Shown here: one piece after another, positions 53,452 to 61,951 of the stretch | Numbering within the stretch: the stretch's first letter is position 1 | Layout of the letters: each line of letters opens with the position of its first letter | NCBI RefSeq assembly: GCF_017830045.1 | Contig: NZ_JAEDXU010000004.1 | Coordinates: 301,295 to 365,294 of the forward strand | Length of the DNA: 64,000 nucleotides | Reading direction: 5' to 3' | Source: Enterococcus larvae | GTDB lineage: Bacteria; Bacillota; Bacilli; Lactobacillales; Enterococcaceae | Notes under the pieces: generated by a model | Databases searched by the model: none | What the model saw: the letters and a program-made list of their open reading frames with translations, nothing else | Told to the model about the DNA's origin: nothing | Program-made: the position numbers and the translations under genes

Positions 53452-53736
53452 TTACCACCAGTCCTTTGCGGGAGCTATTCCTTCATAAATTCGCTCATCC
53501 ATCGCTTTAAATTCCTTGGCAATCGAATGAAAATTTTTGCTGTCGGTGGAAATAACAGAACAGATTGCCTCAATTGTCGCTTTCTCCTTCTCAAAAGACT
53601 GATGAGCATTATCATTACCAGAAACAGTTGTCTTTGAATCTAGCTCAGGATCAGAACAATCTGACAATAAATCCAAAGCTGAAGCTATTTCAGTGGCATA
53701 CTGCTTAGCTACCTCTTCATTACTTCTGACACTCAA
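53452..53736 (-). CDS. Lap1-type small helical protein (TIGR04197/DUF3130-like)
   Basis: 94 residues, helical. TKTTVSGNDNAHQSFEKEK-like centre (here SKTTVSGNDNAHQSFEKEK) matches the TQTTVGGNQNAQDAIQSM centre of the first cassette's Lap1. The start is a TTG at 53736 directly behind AAGGAGGGATTTAT. First gene of the second LXG cassette; it probably carries the toxin to the secretion system. Confidence 0.75.
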   Translation of the reverse strand: MSVRSNEEVAKQYATEIASALDLLSDCSDPELDSKTTVSGNDNAHQSFEKEKATIEAICSVISTDSKNFHSIAKEFKAMDERIYEGIAPAKDWW

Positions 53737-53891
53737 ATAAATCCCTCCTTATTTTGTATAATATATTTTATGTACACTAATAAAATCCATATTGTAAGCA
53801 CTTTAATAGTAACATATTATTTTTTTATGGTAAATATCAGTTTACAAAAGTTCAGAATATCCTATTCAACACAAGAGCAAAATTAACAAAA

Positions 53892-53935
53892 AAATAATAG
53901 ACTCCCCTTTGGATTAAGTGGGTGTCTATTATTCT
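53892..53935. terminator. Terminator hairpin
   Basis: AATAATAGAC pairs with TGTCTATTATT with a poorly paired centre. It lies downstream of the GyrI-like minus-strand gene. Confidence 0.7.
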
Positions 53936-53952
53936 TCTGTTCACACACGCTG

Positions 53953-54573
53953 CTACTTTACAAAATACCGCAGCACGGTTTTCATTTTTTCTGTCTCAGT
54001 CTTTCTCGCATCTGTCAAATAGATTTCTTTATGGGCCAAGGTACGGCGAACCAGTCCATTTTCCTTACAATATTGATCCATCTGCTTAAAGCTGGCCGGC
54101 TCATCATCATAGGAGCCCAAATGAAGCATCTGAACTGAATGACCATCTTCCAGCTCTTCAAACTGTACATGCTCATTTTCCTGATTGGGTTTCTTTTTAC
54201 TGACCTGTTCCTTGTTCATCAACGCCAAATCCACTGTTATAAAATCCGGCTGTCTGATCATGATTTTATAAATCAGGTCGTCCTTACTGAAGCTGCCGTC
54301 TTCTTGAACATCCTCTTTATCCAGCGTCCAAATCCCTTCCAATGGATAAACTGTATATTCCATATAGCCATCTGGTGTAAAACCATTTTTCGGCATCATT
54401 CGAATTCCATAAGACATAGCATACAATGCAGCGATATGTTCTCCAAACAGCTCACCATTCGGATTGCCCTTTCCTGTAATCGTATAGAATTTCTGCTTAG
54501 GTACAGTCAGTTCCATTGGTTTTTGCTTCGGTAAGTACAGTTCCTTTTCTTTTTTACGCCATTCATGCTTCAT
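53953..54573 (-). CDS. GyrI-like domain protein
   Basis: 206 residues. MELTVPKQKFYTITGKGNPNGELFGEHIAALYAMSYGIRM is typical of the GyrI-like subfamily that follows MerR/TetR drug sensors. HSVQMLHLGSYDDEPASFKQM is the second ligand strand. No DNA-binding domain. The third effector-binding-fold protein without or with HTH in this window. Confidence 0.82.
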   Translation of the reverse strand: MKHEWRKKEKELYLPKQKPMELTVPKQKFYTITGKGNPNGELFGEHIAALYAMSYGIRMMPKNGFTPDGYMEYTVYPLEGIWTLDKEDVQEDGSFSKDDLIYKIMIRQPDFITVDLALMNKEQVSKKKPNQENEHVQFEELEDGHSVQMLHLGSYDDEPASFKQMDQYCKENGLVRRTLAHKEIYLTDARKTETEKMKTVLRYFVK

Positions 54574-54748
54574 ACTATTACCTCCTAGATTTTACCTGCT
54601 CTCATTTGATCGTCTTATACCGACCTCTTCCTGTTTATTATAAACCATGACGTTAAGGAGAGAGTCAACAGATTAGCTAAAAAAAGTAAATTAGACAGGA
54701 TCATACAAAAAATCACCAAAAACGAAACCGCCTTTGATGATTCTTCTT

Positions 54749-55309
54749 TTAAAATAACGTCAGTACAATATACGCTAAAATTCCTGTCAGCACTGCTGCT
54801 CCGATTGGCAAAAGAATTCTTTGCTGCTTCAATTTTTTCTTCTCCGCTGCCTTCTGTGCCGGCGTCATTTCTTCATCCTTCATAAAATTCAATATTTCCA
54901 TATACGTCTTAACATCGTATTTTTTCTTCATTCTTTCCACTGCTATAGCAGCAGCCATTGCGATGATCCAGCTCACTGCTGGTGCGATTGCTCCCAACCA
55001 TCCAAAGCTACGAACCAAGGGTAGTGTAGCAATCATCAGGACAAATCCTCCGACCATGACCCCCGCAAGAATATTCATTTTTCTGATTTCGACTGTCTTT
55101 TTCATCATTGAAACATCTCCTCTCACTAATTCGTCGAGAGAGACTTCAAAATAATCACTAAGCAGCAACAGACTTTGTAAATCAGGATAGCTTCTACCTG
55201 TTTCCCAATTCGAAACGGTTTGCCTTGAAACATGGACAACCTCTGCGAGCCCTTCCTGAGAGATCTGTTTTACTTTTCGGTGTTTTTTTAATTGCTCACT
55301 GATTTTCAT
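54749..55309 (-). CDS. XRE-family regulator fused to membrane helices, second copy
   Basis: 186 residues. HTH_3 at the N-terminus (HRKVKQISQEGLAEVVHVSRQTVSNWETGRSYPDLQSL) and three transmembrane helices from residue 78 on. The ATG at 55309 follows GAAAGGAGATTTT. Same architecture as 25742-26350 but with little direct similarity outside the HTH. Confidence 0.85.
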   Translation of the reverse strand: MKISEQLKKHRKVKQISQEGLAEVVHVSRQTVSNWETGRSYPDLQSLLLLSDYFEVSLDELVRGDVSMMKKTVEIRKMNILAGVMVGGFVLMIATLPLVRSFGWLGAIAPAVSWIIAMAAAIAVERMKKKYDVKTYMEILNFMKDEEMTPAQKAAEKKKLKQQRILLPIGAAVLTGILAYIVLTLF

Positions 55310-55538
55310 AAAATCTCCTTTCGACACCTTAAATATAGCTGAGAGGTATTCTTTACTCTACCAAAGCTCTTTGACATATGCAAAAAAGCACTGATAAAAC
55401 TTTTTGACAACCCTATTGTAACAGTCTTTTAAATTGAAAGAGAGAAAAATAGTTATTTCCCCTAGATATATTTCTCTCTTCCGCTCTTCCAACAAAGTTG
55501 TCAGCCTCCTAATAACCACTTACAAAATAATCGTTATT

Positions 55539-56366
55539 TTATTTTTCCGCAACAACAGCTAATGTTTCTCCTGCCTCCTCATACAAGCGCCCCACTACAT
55601 CTTTGTATACTGCTTTCACAGTAAACCCTGCTTCTTCCAGTTCACGTGTCAATGTCTCTTCTGTAGAGAAATATTTCCAAATATTATAGATACATTTTTC
55701 ATTTTCCTTTAAAACAATAGCTTGCTCCAACACAGTATTTTCTTCATATTTTTTCGAACGATTGAGCACAACATGTTCTCCTTCTGCCCAAAAACTACTC
55801 TGTTCATGAACACTCCACGATGTCTCTTCATTGAATGCTGTCAATTGGGTGGTTGTAAAATTATCCATCAGCAGCTGGCCGCCGTTCTTTAACGCCCCAT
55901 ACATATTTTTAAGCAGTGTCTTACGCTCTTCCTTGGAAAGTGCCCCATAATCACAATAAATCAACAACGCCAGGTCGTAGCTTTCCTCCGGCTGCCAGCT
56001 TAAATAATCCCCATGAATATAGCGAATCGGCAGCTGTTGTTTATTCGCAGACGCAATCGCCTTTTCAATTGAACGTTTGGAGAAATCGATTCCAGTGACA
56101 GTGTAGCCCTTTTCAGCCATTCGTTCTGTGTAAAGACCAGGCCCACAGCCGAAATCAATGATTTCAGAATGATTATCTTGTGGAAATTGTTCCTCGATCC
56201 AGTCTGCTGAAGCATCAATAAATGAGCGCTTTCTGCTGGCACCATCAAATTCCGGATCAAGATGGGCCTGCAGCAATTGACCCGAGATATACGGATCTGT
56301 CCAGATACTTTCCGTTCCTTTCTGATAAATTTGTGGTAGTTGATACATACATAGTTCTTTGTTCAC
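55539..56366 (-). CDS. Class I SAM-dependent methyltransferase
   Basis: 275 residues. Motif I IIDFGCGPGLYTERMAEKGYTVTGIDFS, then YIHGDYLSW and YDLALLIYCDYGALS. Small-molecule methyltransferase type (UbiE/COQ5-like). The GTG at 56366 follows TAGGAGGAAAAGCAA; an ATG six codons downstream is the alternative. Substrate unknown. Confidence 0.87.
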   Translation of the reverse strand: MNKELCMYQLPQIYQKGTESIWTDPYISGQLLQAHLDPEFDGASRKRSFIDASADWIEEQFPQDNHSEIIDFGCGPGLYTERMAEKGYTVTGIDFSKRSIEKAIASANKQQLPIRYIHGDYLSWQPEESYDLALLIYCDYGALSKEERKTLLKNMYGALKNGGQLLMDNFTTTQLTAFNEETSWSVHEQSSFWAEGEHVVLNRSKKYEENTVLEQAIVLKENEKCIYNIWKYFSTEETLTRELEEAGFTVKAVYKDVVGRLYEEAGETLAVVAEK

Positions 56367-56471
56367 TTGCTTTTCCTCCTAATTGACAGTAACGGCGTTT
56401 CAATCCATTCCACTATTCTGCTGCTGCAGTCAACTATCGTTTCTACGCTTCGTATTTGACTACAGCAAAAA

Positions 56472-56497
56472 AGCCATAGGGTAATTTACCCTATGGC
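56472..56497 (-). terminator. Terminator downstream of tag
   Basis: AGCCATAGGGT-AATT-ACCCTATGGCT with six T after it on the minus strand. The 230 bp between it and tag hold no convincing gene. Confidence 0.82.
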
Positions 56498-56728
56498 TCG
56501 CAAAGTAACGGAGTGGCTAGAGCAAATAAAATCAATGAACGTACACTTAAACAAACACTCCCTATGGAATGCTTCTGTACTTCTTCAAATTGATTTTATC
56601 TACTCGTTTCCAATTCTTCTTACCCAGATGACAACACTGGATCAAGGAGAGTCGGATGCTTCACCGTCCCTGTGTTATTTGTATTGGATTCCAGAATAGC
56701 ACAAATCCTCTGAAAAAAACAACTATTT

Positions 56729-57289
56729 TTAAACTGTTCTTCTAAAGCAATGGGGCAAATGATCATCTACCAAGCCCATCGCCTGCATAAAAGCATAAAC
56801 CGTTGTTGTACCTAAAAACTTGAAGCCTCTTTTCTTCAAATCCTTGCTGATTTTATCAGAAAGCTCCGTCGAAGCTGGAACCTCTGACATGGTTGACCAC
56901 TGATTGATGATTGGCTGACCGTCAACAAAAGACCAAATATACGTGTCAAAACTGCCGAATTCCTTTTGAATCTCCATAAATCGATTTGCATTTGTGACCG
57001 CAGCTGCAACCTTCAGTCTATTTCTGATAATACCGGGATTCTGAAGCAGCTCAGCTTTTTTTTCATCTGTATACTCAGCAATGATTGTATAATCGAATTG
57101 ATCATACGCTTCTGTCAAGGTTGCTCTCTTCTTCAATATCGTCGACCAACTCAGCCCAGCCTGCATACTTTCTAGAATTAGAAACTCAAACAGCTTCTGA
57201 TCATCATGAACAGGTACACCCCACTCCTCATCATGATAAATCTGATCCAGCTCGTTACTATTAGCCCATTCACACCGCATTCTTTCCAT
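56729..57289 (-). CDS. tag: DNA-3-methyladenine glycosylase I
   Basis: 186 residues. RCEWANSNELDQIYHDEEWGVPVHDDQKLFEFL is the Tag N-terminus with the Zn Cys and His. SMQAGLSWSTILKKR, RNRLKVAAAVTNA and the final DDHLPHCF, with the other zinc ligands, are intact. It removes 3-methyladenine from DNA. CAGGGAGATCACT-like GGAGATCACT precedes the ATG. Confidence 0.95.
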   Translation of the reverse strand: MERMRCEWANSNELDQIYHDEEWGVPVHDDQKLFEFLILESMQAGLSWSTILKKRATLTEAYDQFDYTIIAEYTDEKKAELLQNPGIIRNRLKVAAAVTNANRFMEIQKEFGSFDTYIWSFVDGQPIINQWSTMSEVPASTELSDKISKDLKKRGFKFLGTTTVYAFMQAMGLVDDHLPHCFRRTV

Positions 57290-57401
57290 AGTGATCTCCT
57301 TATCGCTTTTTTAACTAGGATACCACAGGAACGTACGTTCGTAAATCGAATTCTCTTCTTTTTACTAAAAACAGGCAGCATTCGAATCTCTATTATATTT
57401 A

Positions 57402-57887
57402 TCACAAAATCTTTTCGTAATCCATTGCCATTCCGGCGACATCTGGATTTTGATCATTTTCACGCTTTTGAACAAGCGTAAATCCTACACTCATGTAATT
57501 CCTTTGGGCAGGAACTAGATACTCATTGGTAGTTACAATGATCTTTTTTGCATCTAATTTAGCTATACGATTCACAGCTTCCTGCAGCTGCTGCTGTCCA
57601 AATCGCTGCCCCTTATATTCTGAAGCAATGCAATTATGACCGATTTCAACATGCTCAGGTACATTTCTAGGGTCCCAACAAATAAAACCGATTGGCTTGC
57701 CGTCCACAGCTGTCACAAAACCACATGCATCTGCTATATGTAAATTATCATAGAAAAATTCATCTGCCTCTTTCCAATTTGATTCCCACTCACGCGCCAT
57801 ATTTTCATCAAATGAATAGGCGTCATTAAGCAATTCATACATCGTTCCCTTAGAAAAGCTGCTGAATTTATCAAATACTATCCCCAC
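57402..57887 (-). CDS. GNAT family N-acetyltransferase
   Basis: 161 residues. GFVTAVDGKPIGFICWDPR, then the acetyl-CoA loop CIASEYKGQRFGQQQLQEAV near residue 88 and a final AQRNYMSVGF. The GTG start at 57887 is preceded by AGGGTGATTTTCT. It stands upstream of tag with a 112-bp gap. Substrate unknown. Confidence 0.83.
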   Translation of the reverse strand: MGIVFDKFSSFSKGTMYELLNDAYSFDENMAREWESNWKEADEFFYDNLHIADACGFVTAVDGKPIGFICWDPRNVPEHVEIGHNCIASEYKGQRFGQQQLQEAVNRIAKLDAKKIIVTTNEYLVPAQRNYMSVGFTLVQKRENDQNPDVAGMAMDYEKIL

Positions 57888-58110
57888 AGAAAATCACCCT
57901 CCTAATTCATTTTTTAGATTCTGCTAAATCACTCTAAATGCAGCATTTCACAATCACACATACAATTACAAACCAAAATTAGAGAGCAGGAAATCAACGG
58001 CTTCAGCTTCTTAATTATCAGATAATACGATCATCTAGATTTTTTCCCATTGCCTTCTCAATCCACTATCCCTTATGCCACCAATAGATAATTTTATTTT
58101 TATTAAAAAA

Positions 58111-58141
58111 CTGGAAGCGATTCTTGCCATTTCGCTTCCAG
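58111..58141 (-). terminator. Terminator of the C39-like peptidase gene
   Basis: CTGGAAGCGA pairs with TCGCTTCCAG (plus strand), and six T follow on the minus strand. The rest of 57888-58110 is featureless. Confidence 0.85.
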
Positions 58142-58168
58142 CTCTTAACTAATATTTGTTTCTTCTAC

Positions 58169-58924
58169 TTACTTATAAATCGCCCAGTAATTCATTGCCT
58201 CACTAGTCAGCTCTTCTGCCGTATATTGAGTTTTTGAATGTCCTTTTTCTTCCGAGTCATTCGGATCATTCAACCAGAATTTACCATCACTGTATCCTGT
58301 AAGTACCATAATATGTCCGGTTTCTGTAAATTTCCCAGGCTGTACAGAAATAATCACTGGATGACCTTGACTTAAATGACTTTCCACAGCGGTGATGTCC
58401 AGCACTTCTTCAAACAGATAGCCTTTTACTGTCGCAAAGTCGCCGAATATCGTCCAGTTGGTTCCCTGTCCCTCAACAAAATAATTATCCTGTGACCAAT
58501 CAAGAACCGCTTGCGGCAGCACTTCAACTCCATCAAGGTAGGAAGCCACCATAGATAATGAAACGATGGCACAGCCATTCTTCTCAAGCGTATTATTTTC
58601 TCCTGTCCCGTAAGGCGTTGCTTTCCAACGCTCGTCTGTCTGCAGCTGCAACGGCACCTTGATTCGTCCGGCAAATTTATCCTGCTGAATATCTTGATTG
58701 ACTTGCTCCACATAGCTTAACTGTACTTCCGGCTCCGGCTGTGAAGTAGATTCTGTTGTTTTCGTTTTCTGCTCTGCGGGTTCTTTCTCCTTAAATAAAC
58801 TGGAAAATCCAGCGTCCATCGGTGCAACTTTTCCCAATAAGGCTCCCACTAAAGCCGCAGCAACCAATAATCCGATAATTAATTTTTTAGGGTTCATCTT
58901 CTGATTTTGTCCCAATCGTTTCAC
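58169..58924 (-). CDS. C39-like cysteine peptidase family protein, membrane-anchored
   Basis: About 251 residues. N-terminal transmembrane anchor (LIIGLLVAAALVGALLGKV), a Lys/Glu/Thr linker, then the peptidase_C39_2 domain with catalytic Cys in EKNGCAIVSLSMVASYL and His in TETGHIMVLTGY, Asp in WLNDPNDSE. It acts outside the cell, perhaps on wall peptides. The start is uncertain: GTG 58924 after GAAGAGAGA is preferred, while ATG 58951 lacks a site. Confidence 0.82.
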   Translation of the reverse strand: MKRLGQNQKMNPKKLIIGLLVAAALVGALLGKVAPMDAGFSSLFKEKEPAEQKTKTTESTSQPEPEVQLSYVEQVNQDIQQDKFAGRIKVPLQLQTDERWKATPYGTGENNTLEKNGCAIVSLSMVASYLDGVEVLPQAVLDWSQDNYFVEGQGTNWTIFGDFATVKGYLFEEVLDITAVESHLSQGHPVIISVQPGKFTETGHIMVLTGYSDGKFWLNDPNDSEEKGHSKTQYTAEELTSEAMNYWAIYK

Positions 58925-59131
58925 TCTCTCTTCTATAAAATAAATGGTCATCAATTTTTCAACTAAATGTATCTCTTTTAATCTTACCTAAACACTGAAA
59001 AAATGCAACTCTAAATATCCTACCAAAAAGGGAACATATTTTCTTGAAATTTAAACAAAATTTAGTTAAAATAAGGATAAATGCGGGAAATTGCTCAAAT
59101 ACATTATCTTTACAACAATGGAGGTAGAAGA

Positions 59132-59503
59132 ATGGATAAAGGTCATAAATCAACGATGAAAAGTATTTCTAAGCTTATTACTCAGTCTTCCCATAACTTC
59201 TTCTCGTCTTTTTTGGAAGACAGAGACAGTAAAGATAAAAAGAATCACTCTAAAGAGCGGGAAGAGCTTCTTAAAGAACTGCAGTTAGCTGCTGCACAGA
59301 AGGCCTTGGTTGTTTTACAATTGAAAGGTTCTTCTCCCAATCAGAAATTCGAAACAGTTTCCGGCTGGATCGTTTCCAAAAATATCGTCGACGCAATCAT
59401 GCTTCGGACTCAGAACGATTCACAACAAATCAAAATGATCCCTGTTAAGCAAATCAAAAAAATGAGCATGCTTTCTATAGCTGACAAGCGACATATCAAA
59501 TAG
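59132..59503 (+). CDS. Hypothetical protein with Sm-like/YolD-like C-terminal strand pattern
   Basis: 123 residues. The N-terminal half is a charged helix (SKDKKNHSKEREELLKELQ). The C-terminal half alternates beta strands (KALVVLQLKGSSPNQKFETVSGWIV, then IPVKQIKKMSML), reminiscent of Sm/YolD-like barrels, which I cannot confirm. The ATG at 59132 follows TGGAGGTAGAAGA. It has its own terminator. Confidence 0.65.
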   Translation: MDKGHKSTMKSISKLITQSSHNFFSSFLEDRDSKDKKNHSKEREELLKELQLAAAQKALVVLQLKGSSPNQKFETVSGWIVSKNIVDAIMLRTQNDSQQIKMIPVKQIKKMSMLSIADKRHIK

Positions 59504-59520
59504 TTGATTATAAATATACT

Positions 59521-59556
59521 AGACCCCCGTCTTTATAAAGACGAGGGGTCTTTTTT
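59521..59556 (+). terminator. Terminator hairpin
   Basis: AGACCCCCGTCTTT and AAAGACGAGGGGTCT pair over almost their whole length, followed by six T. Confidence 0.9.
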
Positions 59557-59614
59557 GCTTCTTGCATAAATCCGTCTTCACAGCAAGCCCCACTGTACTA
59601 AAAATGAATAATAC

Positions 59615-59672
59615 AAAAAACGCCTATACCATCACTCATCAGAGTAACGATGTACAGGCGTTTTCTTATAAT
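59615..59672 (-). terminator. Terminator of thiT
   Basis: AAAACGCCT...AGGCGTTTT with imperfect inner pairing. The minus strand continues into T-rich sequence (TTTTTTGTAT). Confidence 0.75.
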
Positions 59673-59703
59673 TGTTCAACACACAGCCTGACTACCTAAA
59701 AAA

Positions 59704-60312
59704 TTATTTATTTCGAGACTGCCCGATAATATAATGCCCATCCTTAGGTAAAAGCAGCTTCGGTGAAATTTTCACGACCAGTACTAAAACAACACTGACC
59801 ATCACAGCATTGGCAACTGCGCTTCCGCCATTGAAGATAAAAGAATACCAGTAAGGACTCATTCCCTCAGGGGCATATGCTCCCCAGACAAACACACCTG
59901 CCCAATAATGCCAGAACCAGCGAGACAATGCCGCTGTTACACTACCTAAAATAATATAGCGTGCTGCCTTCCCCGATTCCTCAGAAGAAACTGCCTGTTG
60001 GATTTTAGCTGAAAAAAGACCGCCCATTCCACCAAACGCAAACGCAAATGGATATTCAAAAATAATCTGCGGCACGGAAATGAAATTTTTCATTGCAGAA
60101 CCTAATACGATACTCAACAAGCCCCAAATAAACCCAGCTGTGATCCCCGGCAGCGCCCCTCGACGAAATGAATACAGCACCAACGGAATCAGACCTAAAG
60201 ATAGATCAAATGCCGCATTAGCTGACTCCAACGGAATAAAGGATAGAGCCATCGCCATTGCCGCAATAACTGTCCCTTCGATCCATACACGTAAATCCAT
60301 TTTTTTTGACAT
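59704..60312 (-). CDS. thiT: Thiamine ECF transporter substrate-binding component ThiT
   Basis: 202 residues with six helices. LVIEGTVIAAMAMALSFIPL-like start (here RVWIEGTVIAAMAMALSFIP), FRRGALPGITAGFIWGLLSI and the Trp/Tyr-rich RWFWHYWAGVFVWG, the thiamine pocket of the YuaJ/ThiT family. It feeds thiamine to the shared ECF module, encoded elsewhere. The ATG at 60312 follows AAGGGAGGATTTTTTT. A TPP riboswitch lies upstream. Confidence 0.94.
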   Translation of the reverse strand: MSKKMDLRVWIEGTVIAAMAMALSFIPLESANAAFDLSLGLIPLVLYSFRRGALPGITAGFIWGLLSIVLGSAMKNFISVPQIIFEYPFAFAFGGMGGLFSAKIQQAVSSEESGKAARYIILGSVTAALSRWFWHYWAGVFVWGAYAPEGMSPYWYSFIFNGGSAVANAVMVSVVLVLVVKISPKLLLPKDGHYIIGQSRNK

Positions 60313-60374
60313 AAAAAAATCCTCCCTTAAATTAGAACGAACCATTCAACAAAGGAGGAGTAATTATCTATCTA

Positions 60375-60470
60375 CTCCATCACAACTTCCTACGCACGTA
60401 TTAACGTAACAGGTTCAAGGGTTTAGAGTGACCTCATTCTCAGCAGCAAAGCTCCCCTATGTGATGGTGT
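60375..60470 (-). promoter_or_regulatory. TPP riboswitch (THI element) controlling thiT
   Basis: On the minus strand: P1 CCATCAC (60467-60461), GGGGAGC, GCTGAGAATGAGG, ACCCTTGAACCTG, CGTAGGAAG and closing GTGATGG (60383-60377). All THI-box signatures are in order. The downstream TACTCCTCCTT can pair either with GGAGTA next to P1 or with the AAGGGAGG ribosome binding site, suggesting control of translation. Confidence 0.95.
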
Positions 60471-60587
60471 TCTATTCAATTAGTCTGTCTTTTAAAGACA
60501 GGAATAGTGTAGCATAAAGAAAATGCTCTGTAAATCGCCGTGCTCCTTGTTCAAAATAAATTCTATCTATGATAGACTGGAAGAAAA

Positions 60588-60705
60588 TAGGTTGTGAGAC
60601 AAAGCTGCTCCATGCTTCAACGAGCCTTATTTCGTGCGATTCTCGAAGCATACAGTGGTTGGAATACCACTTATTCAGTTTTAAGAAATTATAATATGCT
60701 TATAT
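60588..60705. repeat. Diverged relative of the intergenic repeat
   Basis: GGTTGTGAGACAAAGCTGCTCCAT...ACTTATTCAGTTTTAAG has short blocks like GAGACA and GCTGCTCC of the repeat family but lacks the AAACGGCGAG core. It fills the gap between the riboswitch promoter side and the ACT-domain gene. Confidence 0.35.
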
Positions 60706-60791
60706 CACCGTCTATTATCGAACTATCGGAATAAGAAATCCGATACTTAACAATCCAAGAATTTACAACAATAAATAAAAGGAGCGCTATT

Positions 60792-61175
60792 ATGAAATTA
60801 AAAATTCACGATGCTGTTGACTATTCTGTTATCAAGTTCCCAGCTGCAGCACCTGTACCAAAAGAATTCCCACAACTGAAATCCTTTAAAAGCATTTCTT
60901 ACACAGAGGAAGAGTGCTCTGTGATCGTTCCGACAGATACAATCGATTTGAATGCTGCACTTGCTGTTGATCCAGGCTGGTTTATTATCCAGATCGTCGG
61001 TGAGCTGGATTTTTCACTTGTTGGAATCCTTACACAGCTGGCAAATCCATTAGCTGAAAACAGTATTTCCATTTTTGCATTGTCAACATATAATACAGAT
61101 TATTTGCTGATTAAATCAACTGAGAAAGAAAAAACGATCCGAGTATTAGAAGAGGCCGGACATACGTTCAGCTAA
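60792..61175 (+). CDS. ACT-domain protein, probable amino-acid sensor
   Basis: 127 residues. The second half (WFIIQIVGELDFSLVGILTQLANPLAENSISIFALSTYNTDYLLIKS) is a CASTOR/ACT_7-type ligand domain, and the first half resembles a partner ACT fold. Stand-alone proteins of this type bind amino acids; the target is unknown. AAGGAGCGCTATT precedes the ATG. Confidence 0.85.
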   Translation: MKLKIHDAVDYSVIKFPAAAPVPKEFPQLKSFKSISYTEEECSVIVPTDTIDLNAALAVDPGWFIIQIVGELDFSLVGILTQLANPLAENSISIFALSTYNTDYLLIKSTEKEKTIRVLEEAGHTFS

Positions 61176-61336
61176 GCCTCTATCTGCTTTAAAAGGAAAT
61201 ACCTATGAAGGACAGTGGGTACAAAATCCCTCTTTCTTCCGTTCGCCTTCCCTTATGCAGATCACGTTAAAAAAAGAAGATGCTGCATGGAAAAGAAGGC
61301 GAAAAATAACCATTGGCATAATTAGGAGTGATTTTT

Positions 61337-61726
61337 ATGGAACACTTAGCCGAAACAATATTGAATGGCTTGATCCCCGTCTTTGATCTGTTTATTCTCT
61401 GTCTGAATATTTTATCGATCATTATTTTACTTTGGGGCGTCGTTCTGGCAGCCTATAATTTTTTCAAGGATAGTCTGTCCAAGGAAAAGAAGCTGGAAAC
61501 AGTCAGAAGCAACAACTTAATCAAAAACCTGCTTGGCAGCTACATTCTGCTAAGCCTGGAAATCCTGATTGCTGCTGATATCATTGAATCCATCATCAAA
61601 CCAACCTTTCAGGATATTTCCAAGTTGGCCGCGTTGGTTGTGATTCGAACGGTGATTTCCTACTTCCTGCATCGAGAAATAGAAGATGCCGCAAGAGAAT
61701 TAGAAAAGAATGAAGAGAACAAATAA
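61337..61726 (+). CDS. DUF1622 family membrane protein
   Basis: 129 residues with three helices. FDLFILCLNILSIIILLWGVVLAAYNF and LLGSYILLSLEILIAADIIESIIKPT, then VVIRTVISYFLHREIEDA, the family signature. TTAGGAGTGATTTTT precedes the ATG at 61337. Function unknown. The 160-bp spacer behind the ACT gene holds no clear element. Confidence 0.88.
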   Translation: MEHLAETILNGLIPVFDLFILCLNILSIIILLWGVVLAAYNFFKDSLSKEKKLETVRSNNLIKNLLGSYILLSLEILIAADIIESIIKPTFQDISKLAALVVIRTVISYFLHREIEDAARELEKNEENK

Positions 61727-61950
61727 TCTGTTGCCACTCTTTTCCATACCCTAAATCCGAATAAACGGCGAGTCAGAAGCAGCTCCTACAACAATAAGCC
61801 GGAATTCAACAAAAATTTATGAAACAATTTTCGTGAATTCCGGCTTATTACTTTTGAATTACTGTGATTGCTTACAAAGTAAGCAGAGCAGATGCTGAAA
61901 AGTACCTACCTGGTGCTTGTAGCCAAACACTTCTGTCTCGGCCTCTTTTC
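61727..61950 (+). repeat. Intergenic repeat family, copy F
   Basis: AATCTGTTGCCACTCTTTTC, then CCGAATAAACGGCGAGTCAG, the AATAAGCCGGAATTC...GAATTCCGGCTTATT hairpin, GATTGCTTACAAAGTAAGCA, AAGTACCTACCTGGTGCTTG and the end block TCTGTCTCGGCCTC. It shares the longest layout with copy B and the closest sequence with copy E. Between convergent genes. Confidence 0.85.
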
Positions 61951-61951
61951 T

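Noticed and set aside
56493..56699. 68-residue frame between the methyltransferase and tag genes
   Set aside because: Its start codon lies inside the terminator hairpin and no ribosome binding site is present.
61204..61269. 21-codon frame MKDSGYKIPLSS... after the ACT gene
   Set aside because: AAAGGAAAT precedes it, but it is too short and without any family resemblance to support.
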